Source: Humidesulfovibrio sp. (GTDB lineage Bacteria > Desulfobacterota > Desulfovibrionia > Desulfovibrionales > Desulfovibrionaceae). Taken from it: a DNA stretch of 54,315 nucleotides. The stretch is taken from the NCBI GenBank assembly GCA_031292175.1, contig JARLHQ010000004.1, forward strand, positions 1 to 54,315, in the 5' to 3' direction. The translations under genes were made by a program, and so were the position numbers. Below the pieces are notes generated by a model. That model worked only from the letters and a program-made list of their open reading frames with translations, had not been told where the DNA came from and did not search any database. Of the stretch, positions 16,838 through 25,050 are shown piece by piece; the stretch's first letter is position 1, and each line of letters opens with the position of its first letter.

Positions 16838-18493
16838 ATGTTCCAACATCAGCCTAAGAGAATTGACACGCCGCTTTTGCTGGCGTTTTGCGCCTCGGCC
16901 GTCGTGGGGCTGGCCGCACAGTGGCCAGGGCTCGCCAACCCTTACGTCGTCAACGACGACGTGCGTCAGCAGCTTTTCTGGATGCAACGCTGGCTTGACC
17001 CCGCCCTGTACCCGCCGGACATCTTGAACGCCTACGCCTCCCTCTACGTCTCCTGGGGGGTGAAGGCTCTGTACCGCGCGGGCTGCCTGGCCTTGGACCC
17101 GCTCTTTTTCTCCAAGCTCGTGGCCGCGGGGCTCTTCGCCTGGCTTAGCGCGCTGTTCTTCGCCACGGGCCGCGCCCTGCGCGACGGCTTCCTTGGGCTG
17201 ATCGCGCTCGCCCTGTGCTGGTTCTCCCCCGCATTCATGGAGAACATCTCCGGCGGGCTGGCGCGGGGCTTCGCCGCGCCGCTGCTGCTGCTCTTCATCC
17301 TGGCCCTGCTGCAAAGGCGGCGCGTCCTTGCCCTGGCCGCGCTCTTCGCCCAGGCCCTGTTCATCCCCTACATCCTGCTGCCCTGCCTGCTGGCCGCCGC
17401 CCTGCACCTGGCCGCCTGGCGGCTCAGGCTCGTGAGGACGCCTCCCGTTTTACGCGGCCTTGCCGACACGTTGGCCTGCGTGGTCGCCCTCAGCTTGGCC
17501 GTGGCCTGGCAGCACGGCATCGACGCTGCGGGCTTTGGGCCGCTGCCCTGGGCTTCGGAGGTGGCTAACCGGCCAGAATTCTACGCGGGCGGTCGCCTGG
17601 ACCTGCTGCCCCCCCCGTCCATCGCCTGGGAATTTTTCGCCCGGCCCTGGGCCGCCTTCGCTCCTTTCCGCGAGGGCCTCATCCCCGGCATTGCCTTCAC
17701 CTGTCTGGCCCTGCCGCTGCTGGCCCTGGGCGCACGCCGTGCCGACTGGAAAATCCTCGCTCCCCAGGCCGCGCCCCTGTGCGCCGTTCTGGCCGCCAGC
17801 TTGGCGCTCTACGCCGTGGCGCGTCTGGTCGCATTCAAGCTCTTCGTGCCCTCGCGCTACCTGGAGTACACGACGAACCTTTTCCTCTGCCTGGGGACGG
17901 CCTTCCTGCTGGACGCCCTGCTGCGCCCCCGGCTGACGCGCTCCCCGAGGCCGCTCGCAGCCGTCCTGCTCGGCTGCGCGCTGGCCGTGGGCATGCTCCG
18001 CCAATACGGCGTGGAGCTCTATGACTTTTCCGGGGACGTTGCGCTCTACGCCTTCGCCCGCTCGACCCCCAAGGATACACGCTTCGCCGGTCCGCCCGAC
18101 ATCATGGACACGGTGCTCACCTTCGGCCAGCGCAACGTCTACGCCTCGTTCGAGCTGGCCCACCCATGGAGCGCGGGCTACTGGGCCATCATCGGGCCAC
18201 GGTTGGAGCGCCTGGCCGACGCCGCCTATGCCGCAGACCCCGAAACCTTGCGCCGCTTCTGCCGCGAGGAACACATCCACTTTTTCGTGGTGGACCGCCG
18301 ACAATACACGCCGCAATTCATCGCCAAGGGCGCGTTCTTCGAGCCGTACAGCACGCGGATACGTCAGCTCGCCGCCCGCGCAGCCCAGGACCACGGTTTT
18401 GCCGCTCTTTCCGGCCGCTTCCCCACCGTACGCATCGACGCCGACACCAGCGTTCTCGACATGCGCCCCCAGGCCAGGGAATCCCGGCCGTGA
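16838..18493 (+). CDS. Polytopic membrane protein, possible GT-C-type glycosyltransferase
   Basis: A 551-residue hydrophobic protein with about ten predicted membrane segments (LLAFCASAVVGLAAQWPG, LIALALCWFSPAF and others) and a soluble C-terminal part of about 120 residues. An acidic pair in the first extracytoplasmic loop (VNDDVRQQ, residues about 37-44) resembles the Asp motif of GT-C enzymes that use polyprenyl-phosphate sugars. The overall family is not recognised. The start at 16838 has GGAG 11 bases upstream. It follows the oxoamine synthase by 46 bases, and its stop overlaps the next gene (GTGA), so it belongs to the PKS operon. It may glycosylate the lipid product on the periplasmic side; this is inference. 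Confidence 0.6.
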   Translation: MFQHQPKRIDTPLLLAFCASAVVGLAAQWPGLANPYVVNDDVRQQLFWMQRWLDPALYPPDILNAYASLYVSWGVKALYRAGCLALDPLFFSKLVAAGLFAWLSALFFATGRALRDGFLGLIALALCWFSPAFMENISGGLARGFAAPLLLLFILALLQRRRVLALAALFAQALFIPYILLPCLLAAALHLAAWRLRLVRTPPVLRGLADTLACVVALSLAVAWQHGIDAAGFGPLPWASEVANRPEFYAGGRLDLLPPPSIAWEFFARPWAAFAPFREGLIPGIAFTCLALPLLALGARRADWKILAPQAAPLCAVLAASLALYAVARLVAFKLFVPSRYLEYTTNLFLCLGTAFLLDALLRPRLTRSPRPLAAVLLGCALAVGMLRQYGVELYDFSGDVALYAFARSTPKDTRFAGPPDIMDTVLTFGQRNVYASFELAHPWSAGYWAIIGPRLERLADAAYAADPETLRRFCREEHIHFFVVDRRQYTPQFIAKGAFFEPYSTRIRQLAARAAQDHGFAALSGRFPTVRIDADTSVLDMRPQARESRP

Positions 18494-19518
18494 TTACGCG
18501 GACGTGGAGGGGCGCAGCCTCCCTGACCCTGGGCCTGGCCGTGTTCGCTGGCATCGCGGTCTGGCTGGCGCGCGCCGTGGACCTGGAGGTGCTGGCGGAC
18601 ATCCTGCGCCAGGCGAGGCCCCTGCCCCTGCTCCTGCTGGCGGTGCTGCCCGCCGTCACAAGCACCGTGCGCGCCGTGCGCCTGCATGTGGTGCTCCAGC
18701 AGAAGGGCGGTCTGCGGCACACGTTCCATACCAGCAACATCGGCGCCATGGTGAACTGCCTGTTGCCCCTGCGCTCCGGTGAGCTGTGCCTGGCGTTCCT
18801 ATTGGGGCCGCGTCTGCCGGGCGGCCGCAGCGAGGCGCTCGCTCGCATTTTCGTGGACAGGCTGCTGGACATACTGGCGGTGCTGGCGCTTTTCGCTGCC
18901 GCCCTGCCGCAGTTGCGCCGGGCCGGGCCGGGGGCGCTGGCCTCGGGCGAGACCTTCCGGCTCATCTTCGGCGGTGCGGCGATCCTTGTTGGCGCGCTTT
19001 GGGCCCTTTGCGCCGCGGAGCCCCTTGTGCTGCGCACGGCGCACGTCCTGGCGCGAATATTGCGACGCGAAACGACGACGTGGGAGCGCCGCGCCACGGC
19101 CATCCTGCACGGCACGCGCGCGCTATTCCGCGGCCGGGTGCTGCTGGTGGCCGGAGCCCTCTCCCTGGCGGCGTGGGGACTCGTGGCCCTGACATTCCAG
19201 GCGGGCATGGCCGCGCTCTTTCCCCCGCCGGGCCTGGTCTGCGCCATACTCGCCATGAGTATGACCATCCTCGGGCTGATCATCGCCCCCATGCCGTCCG
19301 GCATTGGCACCACACATGGAGCCATCGTGCTGGCCCTGGGATTCTATGGCATCGGCGCCGAACAGGCCCTGGCCTTCGCCATTTTGTATCACGCGGCAAG
19401 CACCCTGGTGTCGCTGCTGCTCGGGAGCCTCGGGCTCTGGGCTCTGGGTCTGTCTCTGGGCCGGCTGCTCAAAGGCGCGGGGGCCATCCCCTCCGCCGGA
19501 GATTCCCGGACACCTTGA
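18490..19518 (+). CDS. UPF0104/LPG_synthase_TM family flippase-like membrane protein
   Basis: A 342-residue protein with about eight membrane segments. AVRLHVVLQQKG, NIGAMVNCLLPLRSGE and FVDRLLDILAVL are typical of the UPF0104 family (the integral-membrane half of lysylphosphatidylglycerol synthase). MPSGIGTTHGAIVLAL near residue 270 corresponds to the PGGIG-type motif of that family. GTG at 18490 overlaps the previous stop. Members flip lipids or act with glycosyltransferases in lipid and glycan clusters. In this PKS operon, a role in translocating the aminolipid or its glycosylated form across the inner membrane is plausible. The sequence does not show what substrate it moves. Confidence 0.78.
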   Translation: MITRTWRGAASLTLGLAVFAGIAVWLARAVDLEVLADILRQARPLPLLLLAVLPAVTSTVRAVRLHVVLQQKGGLRHTFHTSNIGAMVNCLLPLRSGELCLAFLLGPRLPGGRSEALARIFVDRLLDILAVLALFAAALPQLRRAGPGALASGETFRLIFGGAAILVGALWALCAAEPLVLRTAHVLARILRRETTTWERRATAILHGTRALFRGRVLLVAGALSLAAWGLVALTFQAGMAALFPPPGLVCAILAMSMTILGLIIAPMPSGIGTTHGAIVLALGFYGIGAEQALAFAILYHAASTLVSLLLGSLGLWALGLSLGRLLKGAGAIPSAGDSRTP

Positions 19519-19582
19519 ACACGGATGGGCGCCCCCCCCCAATCTGTCGCAGGCCTGGGGCCGTTCGGCTGAGAGGTGAGGG

Positions 19583-19617
19583 AGCGCTAAGTATCTTGCA
19601 TGTTTTTTGCAAGCGCT
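19583..19617. repeat. Nested inverted repeat upstream of exporter genes
   Basis: CTTGCA (19595-19600) and TGCAAG (19608-19613) form a perfect 6-bp inverted repeat around a T-rich loop. They are nested inside two copies of the palindrome AGCGCT (19583-19588 and 19612-19617). The element lies in the 121-base gap between the UPF0104 gene and the permease start, so it could be an operator or an mRNA hairpin controlling the exporter genes. Confidence 0.4.
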
Positions 19618-19639
19618 ATTGACACAAAGACGGCGCGCC

Positions 19640-20857
19640 ATGGCGGCGCCCGGAAGGTGGAACAACGTCTTGATCGCCCTGCACGACATCTTGCACGTCA
19701 GCGTGCGGCAGGTCTTCCGACAGCGCAGGAGCAGCCTGGGGATTGTCCTGGCCGTCGCGCTCGGCACGGCGAGTCTCATCACCGTGCTCACACTGGGCGA
19801 TCAGCTCAAGCACGACATGAACCGCGACCTGGATCTGCTCGGTGGTGCGACGGTGATCGTGGCCGGGTTCACCGTCACCGACAGCTCTGCTCCGCCGCAG
19901 GCCTTCCTCCCGGAGACGGTGAACGCCATCCGCGCCCTTCCCGGGGTGGAGGCGGCCAGCGCGGCAACCGAACATGTGGACTGGCTGTCACTATTCTGGC
20001 GTGGCGACAACATCGCCACGCCCGTGATTGGCGTGGATGAGGACTACTGGCGCGCCAGCGGCCTTGAGGCCATCAAGGGCAGCCTGTTCACCGTGCGCGA
20101 GGTGCGCGAGGGTGAACGCGTCTGCGTGCTGGGCGAGGAGCTGGCAAAGGAACTCTTTGGCGATCAGAACCCCGTGGGCCAATACCTGCCAATCCGCACG
20201 GAAATATTCAAGATCATCGGCGTGGTGGGCGGTCTGCAGGTGGGTGACCGCAAAAAGTTCGCTCTGCTGCCCCTCACCACCGTGGTGCGCCGCAGCGACG
20301 GCGTCATGCGCGCGGACAGGCTCATCGTGCGCTGCCGCACCTGGGACGACGTGCCCGTTGTGGGGGCGGCCATTGCCTCCATCCTTGCCCAGCGCCAGGA
20401 CCCCAGGTACCTCAAGGTCGCTGTGGCGACAAAACAGCTGGAACGCGTGGTGTCCATGGTCTGGTGGGTTCAGCTCTTCGTGGCCGTGTCCATCGCCGCC
20501 ACCCTCACAGTGGGCGGGTTCGGCATCTGGAACGGCATGATGAACGCCGTCACCACGCGCACGCGGGAAATCGGCCTCAAAAAAGCCATGGGCGCGGAAC
20601 GGAATGACATCCTCGCCCAGTTTTTGTGCGAGGCGCTGACCTTGAGCCTGAGCGCCGCGCTCGTCGGCATAGCCCTGGCCTTTATCCTCGTGCAGACGGC
20701 CGGGTGCTACCTGGAGGTGAGCCCTTCCCTGGGACATTTTCTGCTGAACGCCTGTCTGAGTTTTGTGTTCTCGGCCGCGCTGGGCGTCGCCACAGGCTTC
20801 TACCCTGCGAAACGGGCCGCGCGCATGGACGCTGTGGTGGCGATACGTTATGAATAA
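19640..20857 (+). CDS. MacB/LolE-type ABC transporter permease
   Basis: A 405-residue permease with the type VII ABC (MacB/LolCE/FtsX) topology. TM1 is near the N terminus (LGIVLAVALGTASLITVL), followed by a large periplasmic MacB_PCD domain of about 220 residues, then three C-terminal TM helices (WWVQLFVAVSIAATLTVGG; LSAALVGIALAFILV; FVFSAALGVATGFYPA). Typical FtsX-domain signatures are TRTREIGLKKAMGAE and GFYPAKRAARMDAVVAIRYE. No Shine-Dalgarno decides the start: ATG 19640 is chosen, with TTG 19607 as alternative. Its stop overlaps the ATPase gene by 8 bases. Such permeases drive export through a periplasmic adaptor and a TolC-like channel, or lipid/lipoprotein extraction, rather than transport through their own membrane part. 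Confidence 0.87.
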   Translation: MAAPGRWNNVLIALHDILHVSVRQVFRQRRSSLGIVLAVALGTASLITVLTLGDQLKHDMNRDLDLLGGATVIVAGFTVTDSSAPPQAFLPETVNAIRALPGVEAASAATEHVDWLSLFWRGDNIATPVIGVDEDYWRASGLEAIKGSLFTVREVREGERVCVLGEELAKELFGDQNPVGQYLPIRTEIFKIIGVVGGLQVGDRKKFALLPLTTVVRRSDGVMRADRLIVRCRTWDDVPVVGAAIASILAQRQDPRYLKVAVATKQLERVVSMVWWVQLFVAVSIAATLTVGGFGIWNGMMNAVTTRTREIGLKKAMGAERNDILAQFLCEALTLSLSAALVGIALAFILVQTAGCYLEVSPSLGHFLLNACLSFVFSAALGVATGFYPAKRAARMDAVVAIRYE

Positions 20858-21545
20858 CCAGACTGCCATCATGCGCGTCGAGGCGCTCACCAAAACCTAC
20901 CCCACCGCCGCGGGCGAGGTCGCCGTGCTGCACGGAGTGGACCTGGAGCTCCGCGCGGGAGAGATGGTGGCCATTATGGGCCCATCGGGTTGCGGCAAAT
21001 CGAGCCTGCTGCACATCCTCGGGCTTCTCGCCCCGCCGACGTCGGGGCGCTACGCCATCATGGGACAGGACATGTTCGGCCTGAGCGAGGACAGACAGGC
21101 GGCGTTTCGCCGGGAATATCTTGGCTTTATCCTGCAGTCCTGCAACCTGTTCGAGAACTCGAACGTTTACGAGAACCTGGAGTACCCCCTCATTTACGCG
21201 CGGGTGCCCACGGCCAAGCGGCGCGCCATCATCGAGCGGGCCCTGGAGCGGGTCGGTCTCACAAGCCGCATCGACTACCCGGCCAACCGCCTCTCCGGCG
21301 GCGAGCAGCAGCGGGTGGCCATTGCCCGGGCCCTGGTGAACAACCCTAAAGTTCTTTTGGGGGATGAGCCGACAGGACAGTTGGACAGAAACACCGGCGG
21401 CATGGTCATGGAATATTTCAAGCACATCGTGCGTGAACGCAGCACAGCCATGCTGATCGTCACCCATGACCGTGAGGTTGCCAGACAATGCACCAGAGGA
21501 TACACTCTTAAAGACGGCCACCTCGAGCCGCTCCTGAAACATTAA
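20850..21545 (+). CDS. MacB/LolD-type ABC transporter ATPase
   Basis: A 231-residue ATP-binding subunit, the usual LolD/MacB-ATPase length. Walker A is GPSGCGKSS (about residue 45), the Q-loop is FILQSCNLFENSNV, the signature is LSGGEQQRVAIARAL, Walker B is VLLGDEPTG and the H-loop is VTHDRE. It is encoded separately from the permease, unlike E. coli MacB, where both are fused. ATG 20850 overlaps the permease stop by 8 bases; an alternative ATG at 20871 begins closer to the conserved core. It energises the tripartite pump formed with the permease, the MFP and the TolC-like protein. Confidence 0.92.
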   Translation: MNNQTAIMRVEALTKTYPTAAGEVAVLHGVDLELRAGEMVAIMGPSGCGKSSLLHILGLLAPPTSGRYAIMGQDMFGLSEDRQAAFRREYLGFILQSCNLFENSNVYENLEYPLIYARVPTAKRRAIIERALERVGLTSRIDYPANRLSGGEQQRVAIARALVNNPKVLLGDEPTGQLDRNTGGMVMEYFKHIVRERSTAMLIVTHDREVARQCTRGYTLKDGHLEPLLKH

Positions 21546-21576
21546 GGGGAGATGCATGATCAAGGGAGGCAGCAAA

Positions 21577-22950
21577 ATGCACCTGCTGCGCGGTGTCGCG
21601 CTGTGCATTCTTTGGTGCGCGGTCCTCATGGTGTGGACGCCCCGCGCAGAAGCCGCAGACACCACCATCACGCTACGTTCCGTGGGCCATGCCCCTGTGG
21701 ACATGACCGCGCCCATCGGCCTCGGGGAAGCGATAAAAATCGCGTTGGCCAAGTCCGACGCGCTGCGCATCACACAACTCGATATCGAGACGGGGAAGAT
21801 CGACGAGCGGACCATGTGGTACCGCCTGTTCCCGAAGCTCAACCTCGTGGCCAACTACGACGTGCCCGTCCTCAAAAGCGGCAACAATGGCACCGTCTAT
21901 AAAGATAGCGTCAACGTCAGCTTCACCACCGGCACCTACGATCCCATCGCCGCCTACATCGGCCACGACGCAAGCAGGGTCTCCGTCAAGCTGTCCGAAC
22001 TGCTCCACGTCATCGCCATCCAGGATATGTTGGAAAAAATCGGCGACGCCTTCATCGACATCGATACGGCAATCAATGAAACCGCCGTGCGTATGCAGTT
22101 GGTGGACGTGATGTCCGGGCTCGTCAGATACACCGGTAAGCGTTACTCCTCCGGGTCACTGGCCTCACTCGATTACAAACTGGCCGAGCAGAAGCTCGCC
22201 AAGGCCCGCATGGAGCTGCGGCGCGCGGTCCGCAAGCGGGAGCAGCTCGCCATGAGCCTCAAGCAGCTCCTCGGCTTAGACAGGCAGGAGAACGTCATCT
22301 TCAAGACATCCGGGGCCATGCAGGGCTTTCCCCTGGATGAAGACCTGAACCAGGCGCTGCAGCCCCAGACGCTGCTGCGCAAAAACCTCAGCCTGCAGGC
22401 GCAGAACCTGCGCGCGCGGCTGGAGAAGTACAACATCACCCTCGCCGAGTCCGGGCACATCCCCAAGTTCTCGTTCGGCATCCGCACCCCGGACCCGTTG
22501 TCCAACCAGCAGGGCAATCTGCCGTATTACGCCAGCATTCAGGCCACAATGCCCATCTGGGCCTGGGGCGAAACCTTACGCGACACGGACAAGGCCCGGC
22601 TCACGCATGAAAGCGCGCAGGTCAAGAGTAAGCAGTTGCTCATAAAGCTCCAGCAGACGGCCGATGTCCTGCGCGATGATCTTGAGGCCAATACGGAGGC
22701 CGTAGCGCTTGCCCAGACCATGGAGGAACTCCGTCGCCTTGAGGCCACGCGCAAGGAAATCAGTTACAACGCCGGCAACGCCAAGTATGAGGATCTCGTA
22801 GCCGCCCGGGAGGCCGCCATCAATGCGCAGTTGGACACGCTCAAGGCGCAACAGACCGTGAGCACGGCGCGCCTCAACATGCGAACGATCACGGGCAGCC
22901 TGATCGACGAATACGTCCAGGTGAACTATGGCGAACTGGAAAAAGATTAG
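21577..22950 (+). CDS. TolC-family outer-membrane efflux protein
   Basis: A 457-residue secreted protein with a cleavable signal peptide (positively charged start, VALCILWCAVLMVW core, AEA cleavage before ADTT). Two OEP repeats follow, each rich in long helices: LGEAIKIALAKSDALRITQLDIE is typical of the first, and the second begins about residue 245 (DLNQALQ). GGGAGG seven bases upstream supports ATG 21577; ATG 21556 in the same frame is possible but its ribosome site is badly spaced. The gene lies between the ABC ATPase and the adaptor, whose start overlaps it by 23 bases. It would form the outer-membrane exit duct of the tripartite exporter. Confidence 0.87.
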   Translation: MHLLRGVALCILWCAVLMVWTPRAEAADTTITLRSVGHAPVDMTAPIGLGEAIKIALAKSDALRITQLDIETGKIDERTMWYRLFPKLNLVANYDVPVLKSGNNGTVYKDSVNVSFTTGTYDPIAAYIGHDASRVSVKLSELLHVIAIQDMLEKIGDAFIDIDTAINETAVRMQLVDVMSGLVRYTGKRYSSGSLASLDYKLAEQKLAKARMELRRAVRKREQLAMSLKQLLGLDRQENVIFKTSGAMQGFPLDEDLNQALQPQTLLRKNLSLQAQNLRARLEKYNITLAESGHIPKFSFGIRTPDPLSNQQGNLPYYASIQATMPIWAWGETLRDTDKARLTHESAQVKSKQLLIKLQQTADVLRDDLEANTEAVALAQTMEELRRLEATRKEISYNAGNAKYEDLVAAREAAINAQLDTLKAQQTVSTARLNMRTITGSLIDEYVQVNYGELEKD

Positions 22951-24028
22951 TCTCGCGGCGGTCATCGTCCTGGGCGTCGGCATCGGCGGCGCCGTGTACC
23001 TGAGGCCCAGGGCAGCCTTGGTTCCCCAGCCAGCGCCCGCTCCCACAACGTCGGCCGACCAGGATCTCGTGCTGCAGGGCAGGGCCTACTGCGCCCTCAC
23101 CGACGCAATCGTCTGCCCGATGCAGGGCAAGGTGGCGCAAGTTCTCGTGACCGTGGGCCAGGCGGTGAAGAAGGACGATCCCCTGATCCGCCTTGATCTG
23201 CTGCCCCAGGACGCCGCGGCCATGATGCAGCGCGCGAACAAGGGCTCCGTCATCCACTCCCAGGAGTTGCTCATCAAGGAGTACCAATTCAAGCTGAGCC
23301 AGTTGGAGCGCAGCATTCAGGAAACGCAGAAGCTCGAGGCGGCGGGCTTGGCCCCGCGCAACGCGTTGCCCGAGTTACAGGAGCAGAAGACTCTCGTGCT
23401 GAAGCAAATCGACGTTGCGCAGCAGAACCTCTCCGATGGCCGCCGCACCGCGAACGAAGACCTGAAGGTGCTTTCCGATCTTCTTGGCTACAAGGTCGCA
23501 CCGGGATCGCAACCGACCCAGCTCATCGTGCGCGCCCCGCAGGACGGCCACATCATCGGCATAGAGCCCAGTGTGACGCCGGGCGCCACTGTGGGCGGCA
23601 AGGTCATGACTCTGGGCGTCATGGACCGCATGGTCATCCGCGGGCAGGTCCATGAAAGCGAGATCGGCCGCCTCAAGGCTGGGGAGAACGCGACCATCAC
23701 GCTGGACTCCTCCCAGGCGAAACCCATGGCGGCCACTCTCACCTCGGTTTCGTGGGCAGCGCAGGACAGCAGCCTCGCCGCGCCCTCTTACTATCTCTTT
23801 GAACTCACCGTGGCCAACCCGGAACTCATCATCCGCGACGGCAACAAGGTGCAGGTGACCTTCAAGGCCCACGCCGCTAACGGTGCGCCAGAGGTCCAGC
23901 AACCGCCAGCGGTCCCGGACGGAGCTCCCGGCCCCGCGTCGCCCGAAGCCAAGCCGAACAACGGCGACAAACCGGCTGAATTCAAGCAGTACGTCAAGCC
24001 GGCACAGGCCGCTCCCGCCCGGCAATAA
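22928..24028 (+). CDS. Periplasmic adaptor (HlyD/MacA-type membrane fusion protein)
   Basis: A 366-residue adaptor. It has an N-terminal membrane anchor (ISLAAVIVLGVGIGGAVYL), a lipoyl half-motif around CPMQGKVAQVLVTVGQAVKKDDPL, an alpha-helical hairpin of about 100 residues (LIKEYQFKLSQLERSIQET to IDVAQQNL), the second lipoyl half (VRAPQDGHIIGIEPSVTPG) and a beta-barrel domain. A proline-rich tail of about 45 residues follows (PPAVPDGAPGPASPEAKP). The gene starts within the TolC-like gene and ends 35 bases inside the convergent glycosyltransferase gene. It bridges the permease and the TolC-like duct. The exporter probably handles the PKS-derived lipid, but co-location is the only evidence for that. 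Confidence 0.87.
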   Translation: MANWKKISLAAVIVLGVGIGGAVYLRPRAALVPQPAPAPTTSADQDLVLQGRAYCALTDAIVCPMQGKVAQVLVTVGQAVKKDDPLIRLDLLPQDAAAMMQRANKGSVIHSQELLIKEYQFKLSQLERSIQETQKLEAAGLAPRNALPELQEQKTLVLKQIDVAQQNLSDGRRTANEDLKVLSDLLGYKVAPGSQPTQLIVRAPQDGHIIGIEPSVTPGATVGGKVMTLGVMDRMVIRGQVHESEIGRLKAGENATITLDSSQAKPMAATLTSVSWAAQDSSLAAPSYYLFELTVANPELIIRDGNKVQVTFKAHAANGAPEVQQPPAVPDGAPGPASPEAKPNNGDKPAEFKQYVKPAQAAPARQ

Positions 24029-25043
24029 ACGCCTCAAGCGCGGCCGTTACCTGCGCGTTGCCGTTCACATCCAGGCGCGCGGCAGCGGCAGCGAATTGCT
24101 CGCGCCGCTCCTCGAAGGCGCACACGAGCGCCCCGGCGGACGACCAGCCGTGGATGCTGTCGCCCAGCCCCATCCGCTTCAGATTCCAGGCGTTCACATC
24201 CTGCTCGAAGAACATGGGCGTGGCCATAACCGGCTTGCCCAGGTGCAGCGCCTCGCAGATGAGGTTGTGCCCGCCCGTGGCCGCCACAAAGGCGCATCCA
24301 GCCAAGTCGTCCAGAAAGGCGCGGCGGTCGCTCGCGCGGTAGCGCACCCTTCCCGCTGGGGGAAGTTCCCCCTGCCCGTACAGGCGCACTTCTCGCCCGG
24401 TGGAGGCGAGGGCTTCCAACAGCCCCTTCGGCATTCCGGCCCGGTAATAGGCCAGAATGTGCCCGCCCGCGTATGCGGTGAGAGGAATCACATCTGGCCG
24501 CAGCACCGGCGGCAGCAGGTGTATGGACGGCGAAAGCGGCGCGGCCGGAAAGAAGGATAACACGAAGAAGCGCTCGGGCACGCTGAAGAGACGCCGCACG
24601 ACGGTGCGCATGGTGAGGCCTGGCAACACGAAACCGGGCGGATTCTCCACGCGGCAGTGGGTCAGCACGTGCTGATGGTCGAAGCTCACGCACGGCAGGC
24701 CCATGGCCCGGGCCGCACGCGGCAGAAAGTACTCGTAGTCGCTGACGGCGCAGTCCGCGCCGAAGCCCTCCAACTCGCGGATAATGCGGTTTCGCACCAA
24801 TCCTTCGCCCAGGATGCCGCCGAGACACTGGGTTGCCGTGGCGGCAAGGCGCACGCGGCCATTGCAGATGTACGTGGTGAGCATGGGCACCTTGAGCACC
24901 CGGTGGCCCAGAGCGGCCAACTCGTCCACGCAGCCGCCGCCCACAAAGAGCAGCTCATGGTGCGAAAGGGCCTCGGCCATGATGAGGGCGCGGGTCAGGT
25001 GCCCACGCGAATCGCCCATGATGCCCCACGCGATGCGCGCCAT
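23994..25043 (-). CDS. MurG-like (GT28 fold) glycosyltransferase
   Basis: A 349-residue GT-B protein. It begins MARIAWGIMGDSRGHLTRAL, where the G.GRGH-type loop is that of MurG/undecaprenol-sugar transferases. A C-terminal donor-binding stretch reads ATGGHNLICEALHLGKPVM followed by FEQDVNAWNL. The pattern also fits the MJ1255/VC2487-like glycosyltransferase family. The start at 25043 is chosen because the family signature begins there; it lies 7 bases after the radical SAM gene, so the two form a small minus-strand operon. The stop lies within the end of the adaptor gene. The acceptor is unknown; a lipid acceptor would fit the surroundings. Confidence 0.72.
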   Translation of the reverse strand: MARIAWGIMGDSRGHLTRALIMAEALSHHELLFVGGGCVDELAALGHRVLKVPMLTTYICNGRVRLAATATQCLGGILGEGLVRNRIIRELEGFGADCAVSDYEYFLPRAARAMGLPCVSFDHQHVLTHCRVENPPGFVLPGLTMRTVVRRLFSVPERFFVLSFFPAAPLSPSIHLLPPVLRPDVIPLTAYAGGHILAYYRAGMPKGLLEALASTGREVRLYGQGELPPAGRVRYRASDRRAFLDDLAGCAFVAATGGHNLICEALHLGKPVMATPMFFEQDVNAWNLKRMGLGDSIHGWSSAGALVCAFEERREQFAAAAARLDVNGNAQVTAALEAFIAGRERPVPA

Positions 25044-25050
25044 GGGTGAT

